Under the pieces are notes generated by a model that was given only the letters and a program-made list of their open reading frames with translations, was not told the DNA's origin and made no database searches. A DNA stretch of 33,426 nucleotides, taken from assembly GCA_001898425.1 (NCBI GenBank), contig MKTV01000060.1, positions 120,688 to 154,113 of the forward strand. The letters are read 5' to 3'. Shown here in pieces: positions 7,253 through 14,881 of this stretch. The first letter of the stretch is position 1. Each line of letters starts with the position of its first letter. This stretch comes from Rhodospirillales bacterium 69-11. GTDB taxonomy: Bacteria; Pseudomonadota; Alphaproteobacteria; Acetobacterales; Acetobacteraceae. Made by a program: the position numbers and the translations under genes.

Positions 7253-8506
7253 TCAAGCGTCCGCGCGCGAGGCACCTTCCTCCAGGCTGGCGAGGGACCG
7301 TCCGCGCGTTTCGGGCAGCAGGAGCAGGGCGACCACCATCAGCGCGAGGCCGCAGCAGGCGAAGACCGCGATCGCGTTGCCGAGCCCGTAGCGGGCGGCC
7401 AGGAAGCCGACCAGGGCGGGGAAGACGGCCCCGATTCCGCGCCCGACATTGTAGCAGAAGCCCTGGGCGACGCCGCGCACCGCGGTCGGGAACAACTCCG
7501 TCATGAACGCGCCCATGGGCGAGAACATCATCAGGTTGATGTAGCCCAGAAAGAACCCGACCGGCAGGATCATGTCGTTGCTGAGCGGGGCGTAGAGGTA
7601 GATCAGCATCAGCACGATCGACCCGATGGCGGAGACCATGAAGGTCCGCTTGCGCCCGATCCAGTCGGCCAGGAACGCCCCCGAGACGAACCCGAAGAAC
7701 GCTCCCAGGATCAGCACCAGGAGGTAGCTGCCGGTGCCGACCGAGGTCAGGTGACGCACCGTCTTGAGGTAGGTCGGCAGGAAGGTGCTGATCGCGTAGC
7801 TCGAGCCCTGCGCCCCCGTCACCATCAGCGCGACGCGCAGCGTGGTGCCGAGATAGGGCGGCTTCAGCGCGGAGAAGACGTGGCCGATGCCGACCTCCCG
7901 CCCGTGTTCCTTGTGCAGGTCCGGCTCCTCCACGTAGCGGCGGATCCAGAACACGAGCGCGGCGGGAGCGAGGCCAATCCAGAACAGCGCCTTCCAGGCC
8001 AGCGTGTCGGGAAGCGTGGCGGCGAACACGGTGTAGAGCAGCGCCGCGGTGCCCCAGCCGACCGCCCAGCCGGTCTGCACCAGGCCGACCGCGCGGCCGC
8101 GGTAGCGGTCCCGGATCACCTCCCCCATCAGCACGGCGCCGGCCGCCCACTCGCCGCCGAAGCCCAGCCCCTGCAGCGCGCGGAAGACGAACAGCGAGTT
8201 GAAGTCCCAGGCGAAGCCGCAGAGGAAGGTGAAGAAGGCGTACCAGAGGATCGTGAACTGCAGCACCTTCACCCGCCCGTAGCGGTCGCACAGCGCGCCG
8301 GCGATCCAGCCGCCGAAGGCCGAGACGAGCAGGGTGATGGTGGCGAGCACGCCCGCCTCGGCGGTGGTGATGCCCCACAGCACCAGCAGCGAGGGGATCA
8401 CGAAGCTGAAGATCTGCACGTCGAGCGCATCGAGCGACCAGCCGCCGAAACAGGCCAGCATCGTGCGCCGCTCACGCAGGGTCAGGTCGGAGAACCAGGC
8501 GAACAT
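7253..8506 (-). CDS. MFS transporter, sugar/aromatic-acid-type (AAHS/NanT-like)
   Basis: 417 residues with 12 predicted membrane spans. Motif A-like DRYGRVKVL lies in the loop between spans 2 and 3 and its repeat DWIGRKRTFM in the second half; FRALQGLGFGGEWAAGAVLMGE is the family motif of SHS/AAHS-type proton symporters, as is ELFPTAVRGVAQGFCYN. These carry organic acids or sialic acid; the substrate here is unknown. ATG 8506 has GGAAGGA upstream, so the extension to 8527 is unlikely. It is the last gene of a minus-strand run with the MBL hydrolase, the glutamine-synthetase-like ligase and a MarR regulator, suggesting uptake of their substrate. Confidence 0.92.
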   Translation of the reverse strand: MFAWFSDLTLRERRTMLACFGGWSLDALDVQIFSFVIPSLLVLWGITTAEAGVLATITLLVSAFGGWIAGALCDRYGRVKVLQFTILWYAFFTFLCGFAWDFNSLFVFRALQGLGFGGEWAAGAVLMGEVIRDRYRGRAVGLVQTGWAVGWGTAALLYTVFAATLPDTLAWKALFWIGLAPAALVFWIRRYVEEPDLHKEHGREVGIGHVFSALKPPYLGTTLRVALMVTGAQGSSYAISTFLPTYLKTVRHLTSVGTGSYLLVLILGAFFGFVSGAFLADWIGRKRTFMVSAIGSIVLMLIYLYAPLSNDMILPVGFFLGYINLMMFSPMGAFMTELFPTAVRGVAQGFCYNVGRGIGAVFPALVGFLAARYGLGNAIAVFACCGLALMVVALLLLPETRGRSLASLEEGASRADA

Positions 8507-8610
8507 GGACGTTCCTTCCGTTCGCATCGTTTATCGTTGTCGTTTCTGGTCGTCGTGCGTCGCCGTCGTCGATGACCGTGCCGGCGCCTCCCGCGCGCCA
8601 GGTGGCACGC

Positions 8611-9480
8611 TCAGGCGACGTATTCGCAGCGGAACCCGTCGCCCCAGCGCCGGACATAGCCCTTCGACGGCGAGGGGAAGTGCGCGAAGCAGCACAGCGT
8701 CGAGGTGTCACAATACGTCTCGAGGAAGCGCCGCCGCGTCGCGATGCCCTGGGCCGGATCGTAGTCGACCCGCATCGACAGATCGGGGTAGCGCGCCTGC
8801 AGGGGGGAGTGGATCAGGTCGCCGGTGAACACCGCGTCCTTCCCGCCCCGGCCCAGTTGCACCGCGTAGTGGTCGATCGTGTGGCCGGGCGACGGGATCA
8901 GCGAGACGAGGTCGTCCAGCGCGTGGTCGGACGTGACCAGGTCGCAGCGCTTGGCTTCGACGATCGGGATCACGCTGTCGGCGATCGGCGGCACCAGCGC
9001 CTTCTCGTTCTCCGCCAGCCAGTAGTCGAGTTCGGTCTTGGAGAAGAGGTAGCGCGCCCGCGGGAAGGTCGGCACCCAGCGCCCGTTCTCGAGCCGCGTG
9101 TTCCAGCCGACATGATCGACGTGCAGATGGGTGCAGAGGACGAAGTCGATGTCGTTCACCGTCAGTCCCGCGGCGGCAAGGCCGCGCATGAACGCATCGT
9201 CCTTCTTCTGGTGCCACATCGGGCGGGCTGACCGGTCCTTGTCGTTGCCGACGCAACTATCGATCAGGATGTTGTGCCGGCCGGTCTGCACCACGTAGGA
9301 CTGGAAGCACACCACCAGCTTGTCGTCGGCATCCAGCGCGGCCGGCGACATCCAGTGCCGGTTCTCCTCCAGCAGCTCCGGCGTCAGCGTCGGCAGAAAT
9401 TCGAGCGCGGGCGTGAAGCCGCACTCCATCTCGATGATGCGGTGCACCGTCATGTCACCGACCTTGAACGTCATGCTCAT
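8611..9480 (-). CDS. Metallo-beta-lactamase-fold hydrolase
   Basis: 289 residues with the zinc-binding set THLHVDHVGW (His118, His120, Asp122, His123), His200 in PSPGHT, Asp221 in FTGDLIH and His267 in FAHFP. This matches the MBL group that includes AHL lactonases and other ester/lactone hydrolases; the length suits that group. There is no signal peptide, so it is probably cytoplasmic. ATG 9480 is chosen; ATG 9474 is a near alternative. It lies 67 bases after the glutamine-synthetase-like gene and 104 bases before the transporter. I infer hydrolysis of a lactone, ester or amide intermediate, with no direct evidence for the substrate. Confidence 0.9.
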   Translation of the reverse strand: MSMTFKVGDMTVHRIIEMECGFTPALEFLPTLTPELLEENRHWMSPAALDADDKLVVCFQSYVVQTGRHNILIDSCVGNDKDRSARPMWHQKKDDAFMRGLAAAGLTVNDIDFVLCTHLHVDHVGWNTRLENGRWVPTFPRARYLFSKTELDYWLAENEKALVPPIADSVIPIVEAKRCDLVTSDHALDDLVSLIPSPGHTIDHYAVQLGRGGKDAVFTGDLIHSPLQARYPDLSMRVDYDPAQGIATRRRFLETYCDTSTLCCFAHFPSPSKGYVRRWGDGFRCEYVA

Positions 9481-9547
9481 CCTGGCCACTCCCCCGTCCT
9501 TGCCTGACGATGTTAGGCACGGCCGCGGGGTGAGGACAAACCGGCGC

Positions 9548-10816
9548 TCAGTAGACCTCGGCGTAGCGGCGGCAGAGTTCCGCGGCCGCGAGGTCGCCGA
9601 CATGCGCGAGTTCGGCGCGCTTGTGCATCAGGTAGGCGTCACGGAAGGTCGGACCGAACCACGTGGCGACGGCCTCGCTGTCGGCCATGCGGTCGAGCGC
9701 CTCGGACAGCGAGCGCGGCAAGGCCGCGGCGTCGCCCGTGGGGATGGAAAGGCCGCGGCGCAGCCCGTCGGCCCCCGCGAACAGCAGCGCGCCCAGCACC
9801 ATGTACGGGCTCGCCGTGCCGTCGGCGACGCGGAACTCGAGGTTGAACTGCGCGGCCGCTTCCTCCGGACCCGCGGCGGCGAAGACCGGGCAGATGCGCA
9901 GCGCGGCCCCGCGATCCTGCCGCGCCAGGTCGATCGCGGTCGGCGCCCAGCGGTTCGGCGTCAGCCGCAGGTAGGACACGGGAGACGGCGCGGTGATCGC
10001 GGCGATGGCCGGCAGATGGTGCAGCAGGCCGGCGGCGAAACGCGCGGCGGCGGCACCGAGGCCGCGGTCACCCTGCGGGTCGTGCATCGCCGGCCGGCCC
10101 TGTTCGTCCCACAGGCTGAAATGCACGTGCACGCCGTTGCCCACGCCATCCGGCACCGGCATCGGCGAGAACACCGCGCGATGCCCCAGCCGGTGCGCGG
10201 TGGCCCGCGCCATCTCCCGCGTGATCACCGCCTGGTCGGCGGCGTGCAGGGCCTGGGCGGGCGCCACCGTCACCTCGAACTGCCGCGCGCCATACTCGGC
10301 CAGGAAGGAATCCGGCGTGACGCCGGCGGCCCGCAGCGCGGCGACGAACGCCTCCCCGAACACGCCCTGCCGGCGGAAGGCGCCCAGCGCGTAGGAGTCG
10401 CCCGGCCGCGCCTCGTTGCCGGTGTAGACGAACTCCTGCTCGAACGTGGCGAGCACGTCGAGACCCGCCGCCTCGCGCACCGCGGCGATCGCGCGGCGCA
10501 GGAACTCGCGCGGGCAGCACTCCCACGGCGTGCCGTCGGTGTTGCGGATGTCGCCCAGCATGAAGTGTTCCGGGGCGGAGCCGTCCTCGAAGTCGACATG
10601 CACCGCCGCGTCCGGGTCCGGCACGATCATCAGGTCGCCGCCGGTGCCGAACGGCGTCTGGAAGATGTCGCCGAACGCCGACTGCATCAGGTTGCTGTGC
10701 GTCCAGCCGACGCCCTTGCGCCGCCGGGCGTCGAGCTCGCGCGCCGGGAACCCCTTCCCGCGCACATGCCCCGCGATGTCGCAGGTGCCCACGAAGATCA
10801 GCGACTCGCGCAGCAT
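9548..10816 (-). CDS. Glutamine-synthetase-family ligase (gamma-glutamyl ligase type)
   Basis: 422 residues. Recognisable GS-fold motifs are the E-x-E metal site (FEQEFVY), GNGVHVHFSLW (GNGxHxH ATP/glutamate loop), GAALRICP, and FNLEFRVADGTASPYMVLGALL (R-x-E-x-R-x-x-D, N/SPY). The usual adenylylation Tyr loop of GlnA is not evident, and the sequence resembles GS-like enzymes that gamma-glutamylate amines (PuuA, GMAS, anilide ligases) more than housekeeping GlnA. The reaction would be glutamate + amine + ATP; the amine is unknown. ATG 10816 follows GAAGGAG at 8 bases. MarR upstream and MBL/MFS downstream suggest a catabolic unit. Confidence 0.88.
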   Translation of the reverse strand: MLRESLIFVGTCDIAGHVRGKGFPARELDARRRKGVGWTHSNLMQSAFGDIFQTPFGTGGDLMIVPDPDAAVHVDFEDGSAPEHFMLGDIRNTDGTPWECCPREFLRRAIAAVREAAGLDVLATFEQEFVYTGNEARPGDSYALGAFRRQGVFGEAFVAALRAAGVTPDSFLAEYGARQFEVTVAPAQALHAADQAVITREMARATAHRLGHRAVFSPMPVPDGVGNGVHVHFSLWDEQGRPAMHDPQGDRGLGAAAARFAAGLLHHLPAIAAITAPSPVSYLRLTPNRWAPTAIDLARQDRGAALRICPVFAAAGPEEAAAQFNLEFRVADGTASPYMVLGALLFAGADGLRRGLSIPTGDAAALPRSLSEALDRMADSEAVATWFGPTFRDAYLMHKRAELAHVGDLAAAELCRRYAEVY

Positions 10817-10892
10817 CCGCCTGCTCCTTCCGATCCGGTCCCGTCGCGAGTCTATCGCGGTCGGATCGTCCGGGGGAATCGTCGCGGCAGGG

Positions 10893-11390
10893 TCAGGTGA
10901 GGAGGCCGAGCGCGCGGCAGAGCGAGTCGGCGTCGGCGTCCCCAAGTGTGGCGTGCAGCGCCGCCTGCGTCGCCTCCCAGGCCGGGAGTGCGCGGCGGAG
11001 CGCGGTCCGGCCGGCCTCGGTCAACACCAGCCGGCGGACGCGCCGGTCCGCAGCATCCGGTACGACCGTGAGCAGGCCCTGCTTCTCCAGCGGCTTGAGG
11101 TTGGCGGTCAGCGTCGTGCGGTCCATCGCCAGGGTTGCGGCCACCTGACCCATGGTCGGCGGATCGGGCCGGTTCAGCGCCATCAGCAGGGAGAACTGGC
11201 CGCTGGTCAGTCCGACCGGCCGGAATGCGTCGTCGAACCGGCGTGCGAGCGCCCGCGCGGCCCGCTGCACCTGCAGGCACAGGCAGGCGTCGCGCACCCG
11301 CAGGGTGGTCGCGAAATCCGGTCCGGCCGGCGTCTCCACACCTGCGGGCGCCGTGTCCGGGTCGGGCGATGCGGGTCGGTCCGTCATCAC
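10893..11390 (-). CDS. MarR-family transcriptional regulator
   Basis: About 164 residues with a winged-helix core: LTSGQFSLLMAL, MGQVAATLAMDRTTLTANLKPLEKQGLL (recognition helix) and the wing DAADRRVRRLVLTEAG. These are diagnostic MarR features; members are usually ligand-relieved repressors of neighbouring genes. ATG 11387 or GTG 11390 can start it; no clear ribosome site is visible for either. It is divergent from the Asp-box protein across a 5+5 palindrome (11415-11430) and is first in the run leading to the GS-like, MBL and MFS genes, so it probably controls one or both directions. Confidence 0.9.
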   Translation of the reverse strand: MMTDRPASPDPDTAPAGVETPAGPDFATTLRVRDACLCLQVQRAARALARRFDDAFRPVGLTSGQFSLLMALNRPDPPTMGQVAATLAMDRTTLTANLKPLEKQGLLTVVPDAADRRVRRLVLTEAGRTALRRALPAWEATQAALHATLGDADADSLCRALGLLT

Positions 11391-11414
11391 GGGCGGAGGC
11401 GGAGGAAGCGATAC

Positions 11415-11430
11415 ACGTTGACCTCAACAT
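11415..11430. promoter_or_regulatory. Candidate MarR operator
   Basis: ACGTTGA-CC-TCAACAT is a near-perfect palindrome (6 of 7 positions per arm) in the divergent gap between the MarR gene and the Asp-box gene. Its position and symmetry fit a MarR dimer site, but no second copy was seen to support it. Confidence 0.4.
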
Positions 11431-11470
11431 ATCATCTGGGCCAGCCTACTCCCGAACCAAGGAGGAAACC

Positions 11471-12553
11471 ATGCCCGCGCGCGTCCTCGTGCTGCTCGGC
11501 ACCCGCAAGGGCGCCTTCATCCTCGAAAGCACCCCCGATCGCCGCGACTGGCGATTGCGCGGACCGTTCTGCGAGACCTGGCCCATCAACCACGTGATCG
11601 GCGATCCGCGCACCGGCACGATCTATGCGGGCGGCGGCAACGCCTGGTTCGGACCGGCGGTCTGGCAGAGCAGCGACTTGGGTGACAGCTGGACCCATTC
11701 CAGCGACGGGCTGCGCGCGGTCGAGGAGGAGACGCCGGTCGCGGCGGTCTGGAGCCTGGCGCTGCAGGGGGACACGCTGCTCGCGGGGGTGGAGCCCGCC
11801 GGCCTGTTCCGCAGCGCGGATGGCGGGCAGAGCTGGACCCATGTCGCCGGCCTGCGGGACCACCCGTCGCGCAGCCAGTGGAATCCGGGCGCCGGCGGGC
11901 TGATCGCGCACCACATCCTGGCGCATCCGCGCGATGCCGCGCAGCTCTGGGTCGCGATCTCGGCCGCCGGCGTGTTCCACACCGCGGATGGCGGCCGAAG
12001 CTGGACGCCGCGCAACCAGGGCACCCGCTGCGACTACAACCCGCCCGAGGCGCGCTATCCCGAATTCGGCCAGTGCGTGCACTCCATCGCGATGGCGGCG
12101 GGCCAGCCCGACCGGCTGTACCAGCAGAACCATTGCGGCATGTACCGCAGCGGCGATGGCGGTCTGGAATGGCAGAGCATGGAGGCCGGCCTGCCCTCCA
12201 CCTTCGGGTTCCCGGTCGTGGCGCACCCGCACGATCCGGACACGGTCTATCTGTTCCCGCTCAACGGCGACATCGCCGGCCGCTTCGTGCCCGAGGGGCG
12301 CGCGGCGGTCTGGCGCTCCCGCGACGGCGGCGCGCACTGGCAGGACCTGCGCGAGGGGCTGCCGCAGCGGGACGCGTATTTCGGCGTGCTGCGACAGGCG
12401 ATGGCGGCGGACCCGCTCGATCGGGTCGGGATCTATGCCGGGACGAACACGGGGATTCTCTACGCCAGTTCGGACGAGGGCGCGCAGTGGCGTCCGATCG
12501 CGCAGCACCTGCCGCCGATCCATTCGGTGGAGACGATGGTCCTGCCCGCCTGA
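11471..12553 (+). CDS. BNR/Asp-box beta-propeller protein (sialidase/VPS10-like)
   Basis: 360 residues with six Asp-boxes of the S/T-x-D-x-G-x-x-W type at residues ~67, 115, 171, 227, 283 and 333 (for example SADGGQSW, TADGGRSW, SRDGGAHW), the hallmark of BNR propellers. Sialidases, photosystem assembly proteins and sortilins share this fold, so a glycosidase activity is not established; I see no convincing sialidase catalytic set. No signal peptide is visible, suggesting the cytoplasm. A near-ideal AAGGAGG lies 5-6 bases before ATG 11471. It is followed 20 bases later by a MoaD/ThiS-like gene, a pairing worth noting, and diverges from the MarR regulator. Confidence 0.9.
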   Translation: MPARVLVLLGTRKGAFILESTPDRRDWRLRGPFCETWPINHVIGDPRTGTIYAGGGNAWFGPAVWQSSDLGDSWTHSSDGLRAVEEETPVAAVWSLALQGDTLLAGVEPAGLFRSADGGQSWTHVAGLRDHPSRSQWNPGAGGLIAHHILAHPRDAAQLWVAISAAGVFHTADGGRSWTPRNQGTRCDYNPPEARYPEFGQCVHSIAMAAGQPDRLYQQNHCGMYRSGDGGLEWQSMEAGLPSTFGFPVVAHPHDPDTVYLFPLNGDIAGRFVPEGRAAVWRSRDGGAHWQDLREGLPQRDAYFGVLRQAMAADPLDRVGIYAGTNTGILYASSDEGAQWRPIAQHLPPIHSVETMVLPA

Positions 12554-12573
12554 TCGGGCCGGACCCCGCCCTC

Positions 12574-12837
12574 ATGGTGAACGTGACGCTCCCGCCCGCG
12601 CTGCTGCCGCTGTTCCCGGGATGCCCCGGACGGCACAGCGTGCGGGCGGCCTCGGTGGGGGAGGCGATCGAGGCGCTGGATGCCGCCTGGCCGGGCCTGC
12701 GCGACCGGCTGTGCGAGTCTCCCGACCGGCTGCGCCGTCACATTCGCGCCTTCGTGGACGGGGAGCCGGCGGGGCTCGCCACCGCCCTGCCGGAGGGCGC
12801 GGAGCTGTTCCTGATGACGGCGATCAGCGGCGGGTGA
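12574..12837 (+). CDS. MoaD/ThiS-family ubiquitin-like protein
   Basis: 87 residues with a beta-grasp pattern: an N-terminal VNVTLPPALL strand, ASVGEAIEALDAAWPGLRDRL helix, IRAFVDGEPA and LPEGAELFLMTAISGG. The protein ends exactly in Gly-Gly, the residue pair adenylated and thiocarboxylated in MoaD, ThiS and related sulfur carriers. No E1-like MoeB/ThiF enzyme and no molybdopterin or thiazole gene is nearby. The gene starts 20 bases after the propeller gene and has no good ribosome site of its own, so coupled translation is likely. A sulfur-carrier or protein-modifier role for the propeller partner is inference. Confidence 0.85.
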   Translation: MVNVTLPPALLPLFPGCPGRHSVRAASVGEAIEALDAAWPGLRDRLCESPDRLRRHIRAFVDGEPAGLATALPEGAELFLMTAISGG

Positions 12838-12897
12838 CGCCGGTCGCCCCCACGATCACCGACGTGCTCCGACGAAGTGTCTCCAGGGCGGCGCGCC

Positions 12898-13623
12898 TCA
12901 GACCTGCGCCATGCCGCCGTCGACCGGCAATTCGGCCCCGGTGACGAAGCTGCTCTGGTCGCTGGCGAGGAACAGCGCGGCCGAGGCCACCTCGTCGGCG
13001 CGCGCCATGCGGCCGAGCGGGATCAGTTGCGTCAGGGTCGCGCGCACCTCGTGGGAGGCAGCCGCCATCATGGCGGTGTCCGTGGGTCCCGGTGCCACGA
13101 CGTTGACGCGGATCCCGCGGGGCGCCAGTTCGTTCGCCCAGGTCCGCGCGAAGGAGCGCACGGCGGCCTTGCTCGCCCCGTAGACGCCATAGCCCTTGGT
13201 GCCGATCGCGGCGGCGATCGAGCCTACCAGCACGATCGCACCGCCATCCGGCATGAGCGCCGTCGCCGCCTTGGCGGCAAACAGCAGCGCGCGCACGTTG
13301 AGGTCGAAGGTGCGGTCGAAATGATCCTCGCCGACGTCGTCGAGGGTCGCGAACTCGGAGATGCCGGCGTTGACGACGAGCACGTCCACGCGTCCGGCCT
13401 CGCGTCTCACCGTCTCGAAGAAGGCGGCGAGCGCCGTGAGATCGGCCGCGTCGACGCGACGTGCGCGCAGCCGGCCGGCCGCGTGCGCGACCTCTCCCTC
13501 TTCGGCGCGGCGGCTGGTGGCGTAGACCGTCGCGCCTTCCGCGGCGAACCGCTCCGCGATGGCGCCGCCGATGCCGCCATGACCCCCGACCACGACGGCA
13601 ATCTTTCCCTCGAGCCTGTTCAT
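12898..13623 (-). CDS. SDR-family oxidoreductase
   Basis: 241 residues, classical short-chain dehydrogenase. The cofactor turn is GGHGGIGG (a variant of TGxxxGxG), NAG at 85-87, and the catalytic Ser135, Tyr148 and Lys152 (YGVYGASK) are present, followed by PGPTDTAM and a C-terminal DGGMAQV typical of the family. Arg/Ser after the second strand (TSRR) suggests NADP(H). The substrate is unknown. ATG 13623 has GTGAGGA about 5 bases upstream. It diverges from an HxlR-type regulator with a shared operator-like inverted repeat, so it is probably that regulator's target. Confidence 0.92.
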   Translation of the reverse strand: MNRLEGKIAVVVGGHGGIGGAIAERFAAEGATVYATSRRAEEGEVAHAAGRLRARRVDAADLTALAAFFETVRREAGRVDVLVVNAGISEFATLDDVGEDHFDRTFDLNVRALLFAAKAATALMPDGGAIVLVGSIAAAIGTKGYGVYGASKAAVRSFARTWANELAPRGIRVNVVAPGPTDTAMMAAASHEVRATLTQLIPLGRMARADEVASAALFLASDQSSFVTGAELPVDGGMAQV

Positions 13624-13659
13624 ACGTCCTCACATCGCTGGTGACGACGAACAGGTATA

Positions 13660-13705
13660 GTTCTTATATCTAGGCACAAGAACGCACCAGGCGGTGCCTA
13701 GATAT
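13660..13705. promoter_or_regulatory. Operator-like nested inverted repeats between SDR and HxlR genes
   Basis: ATATCTAGGCAC (13666-13677) and GTGCCTAGATAT (13694-13705) form a perfect 12-bp inverted repeat with a 16-base spacer. Inside the left part, GTTCTT (13660-13665) and AAGAAC (13678-13683) form a second perfect inverted repeat. The right arm ends just before the GGAGG of the HxlR gene. This is a strong candidate binding site for the HxlR protein, controlling both divergent genes. Confidence 0.75.
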
Positions 13706-13719
13706 GGAGGCGTATACCG

Positions 13720-14112
13720 GTGGCCAAGGACGTGCTCGACCTGCCGCTCGACGTCACCGCGACGCGGCCCATCCTCGACCACATCGCCAACAAGTGGACG
13801 GTGCTGATCCTGAGCGTGCTCTGCACGCGGCCGGCGCGGTTCAACGAGCTCAAGCGCCGGCTCGACGGCATCACGCACAAGGCGCTGTCCGACGCGTTGA
13901 AGCGGCTGGAGCGCAACGGCCTCATCAGTCGCAAGGTCCTGCCGACGCAGCCGATCGGCGTCGAGTACACGATCACCGATCTCGGCTGCTCGCTCCGCGA
14001 GCCTTTCGCGGCCCTCTACGCCTGGTCGCTCACGAACGGCCCCGCGATGGAACGCGCGCAGCGTGCCTTCGACGCGTCGAGAGCGAACGGCGGGTCGGCG
14101 GAGGAGATCTGA
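13720..14112 (+). CDS. HxlR-family winged-helix regulator
   Basis: 130 residues matching HxlR: an N-terminal IANKWTVLILSVL, the RFNELKRRLDGITHKALSDALKRLERNGLI recognition region and PIGVEYTITDLG wing. HxlR-type proteins often sense reactive electrophiles or oxidants through an N-terminal Cys; that early Cys is absent here, although Cys35 lies in helix 2. The start is GTG 13720, preceded by GGAGG at about 10 bases; no in-frame ATG is better. It diverges from the SDR gene, whose expression it likely represses through the inverted repeat at 13660-13705. It is convergent, with 9 bases between stops, with the cytochrome b gene. Confidence 0.92.
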   Translation: MAKDVLDLPLDVTATRPILDHIANKWTVLILSVLCTRPARFNELKRRLDGITHKALSDALKRLERNGLISRKVLPTQPIGVEYTITDLGCSLREPFAALYAWSLTNGPAMERAQRAFDASRANGGSAEEI

Positions 14113-14121
14113 CGACCCGCA

Positions 14122-14787
14122 TCAGGGCGCGAACCGCACCAGCGCCGTCACCACCCCGGCGGAGAGCGCCAGGATCAGCAGCGCCAGGGCGGGGCTCGCC
14201 ATGCGCGGGGCGCGCATGTTGCCGGGCAGGCGCTTCTTGCCGGTGATCATGGGCCGCACGAGGTTCTGGCCCTTCAGGCCCAGATAGGCGAGCACCGCGA
14301 GGATGTGCAGCACCACCGTGATCTGGATGATCGTGAAGATGATGCTGTGCACGCCGGTGGCCCAGTCGCTCCAGTCCTTGCCGACCAGCCGCGCGTAGGG
14401 GCCCTCCACCGAGATGTCGTCGTTGCTCATCAGCCCGGTCACGACCTGGGCGAGCAGCAGCAGCAGCAGGCCCAGCACCATCCAGCCGCCCGCGGCGTTG
14501 TGACCGATCTCCCGGTCCTCCTCCCGCTTGGTCATGTGCAGCAGGTGCCGGATGGCGGCGATCGGGCTGCGCAGGAAGCGGCTGAACCGCGCGGTGTCGG
14601 AGCCGACGAACCCCCAGACGATGCGGAACAGCAGCAGGGTCAGGATCGTGTAGCCGCTGAGCTTGTGCCACTCCATGTAGCCGTACTCGACGGTCGCCCA
14701 GCTCGTGCCGAGCAGCACGACGATCAGCCAGTGGAACAGGCGCGTGGGGGCGTCCCATACGCGCATCGGCAGGTAGAGCTGGCGCAT
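14122..14787 (-). CDS. Cytochrome b561 / Ni,Fe-hydrogenase b-type membrane protein
   Basis: 221 residues with four to five hydrophobic segments. The start VWDAPTRLFHWLIVVLL is the signature of the bacterial cytochrome b561/hydrogenase cytochrome b group; haem ligands are likely the His in LFHW, WHKLSGYT, GVHSIIF and VLHILAVL. Such proteins pass electrons between membrane quinones and a partner such as a c-type cytochrome; no partner is adjacent, though a secreted cytochrome c lies 8 kb away. ATG 14787 is used; ATG 14766 is possible. It is divergent from an unknown membrane protein. Confidence 0.88.
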   Translation of the reverse strand: MRQLYLPMRVWDAPTRLFHWLIVVLLGTSWATVEYGYMEWHKLSGYTILTLLLFRIVWGFVGSDTARFSRFLRSPIAAIRHLLHMTKREEDREIGHNAAGGWMVLGLLLLLLAQVVTGLMSNDDISVEGPYARLVGKDWSDWATGVHSIIFTIIQITVVLHILAVLAYLGLKGQNLVRPMITGKKRLPGNMRAPRMASPALALLILALSAGVVTALVRFAP

Positions 14788-14881
14788 TCCGGTCTCGTCC
14801 TTCGGGTCGTTGCTTGACGCCGCGCGGGCGTCCCGTCATCCCCGCAGCATGCTCATGCAGAACGGTTTCGGAAGAGGGGAA

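Noticed and set aside
9320-10900. 526-codon plus-strand frame antisense to the MBL and GS-like genes
   Set aside because: Arg/His/Gly-rich composition without motifs; the minus-strand proteins have complete catalytic sets.
11471-12553. A true sialidase
   Set aside because: Asp-boxes show only the propeller fold; the catalytic Arg triad and Tyr/Glu set are not convincing.
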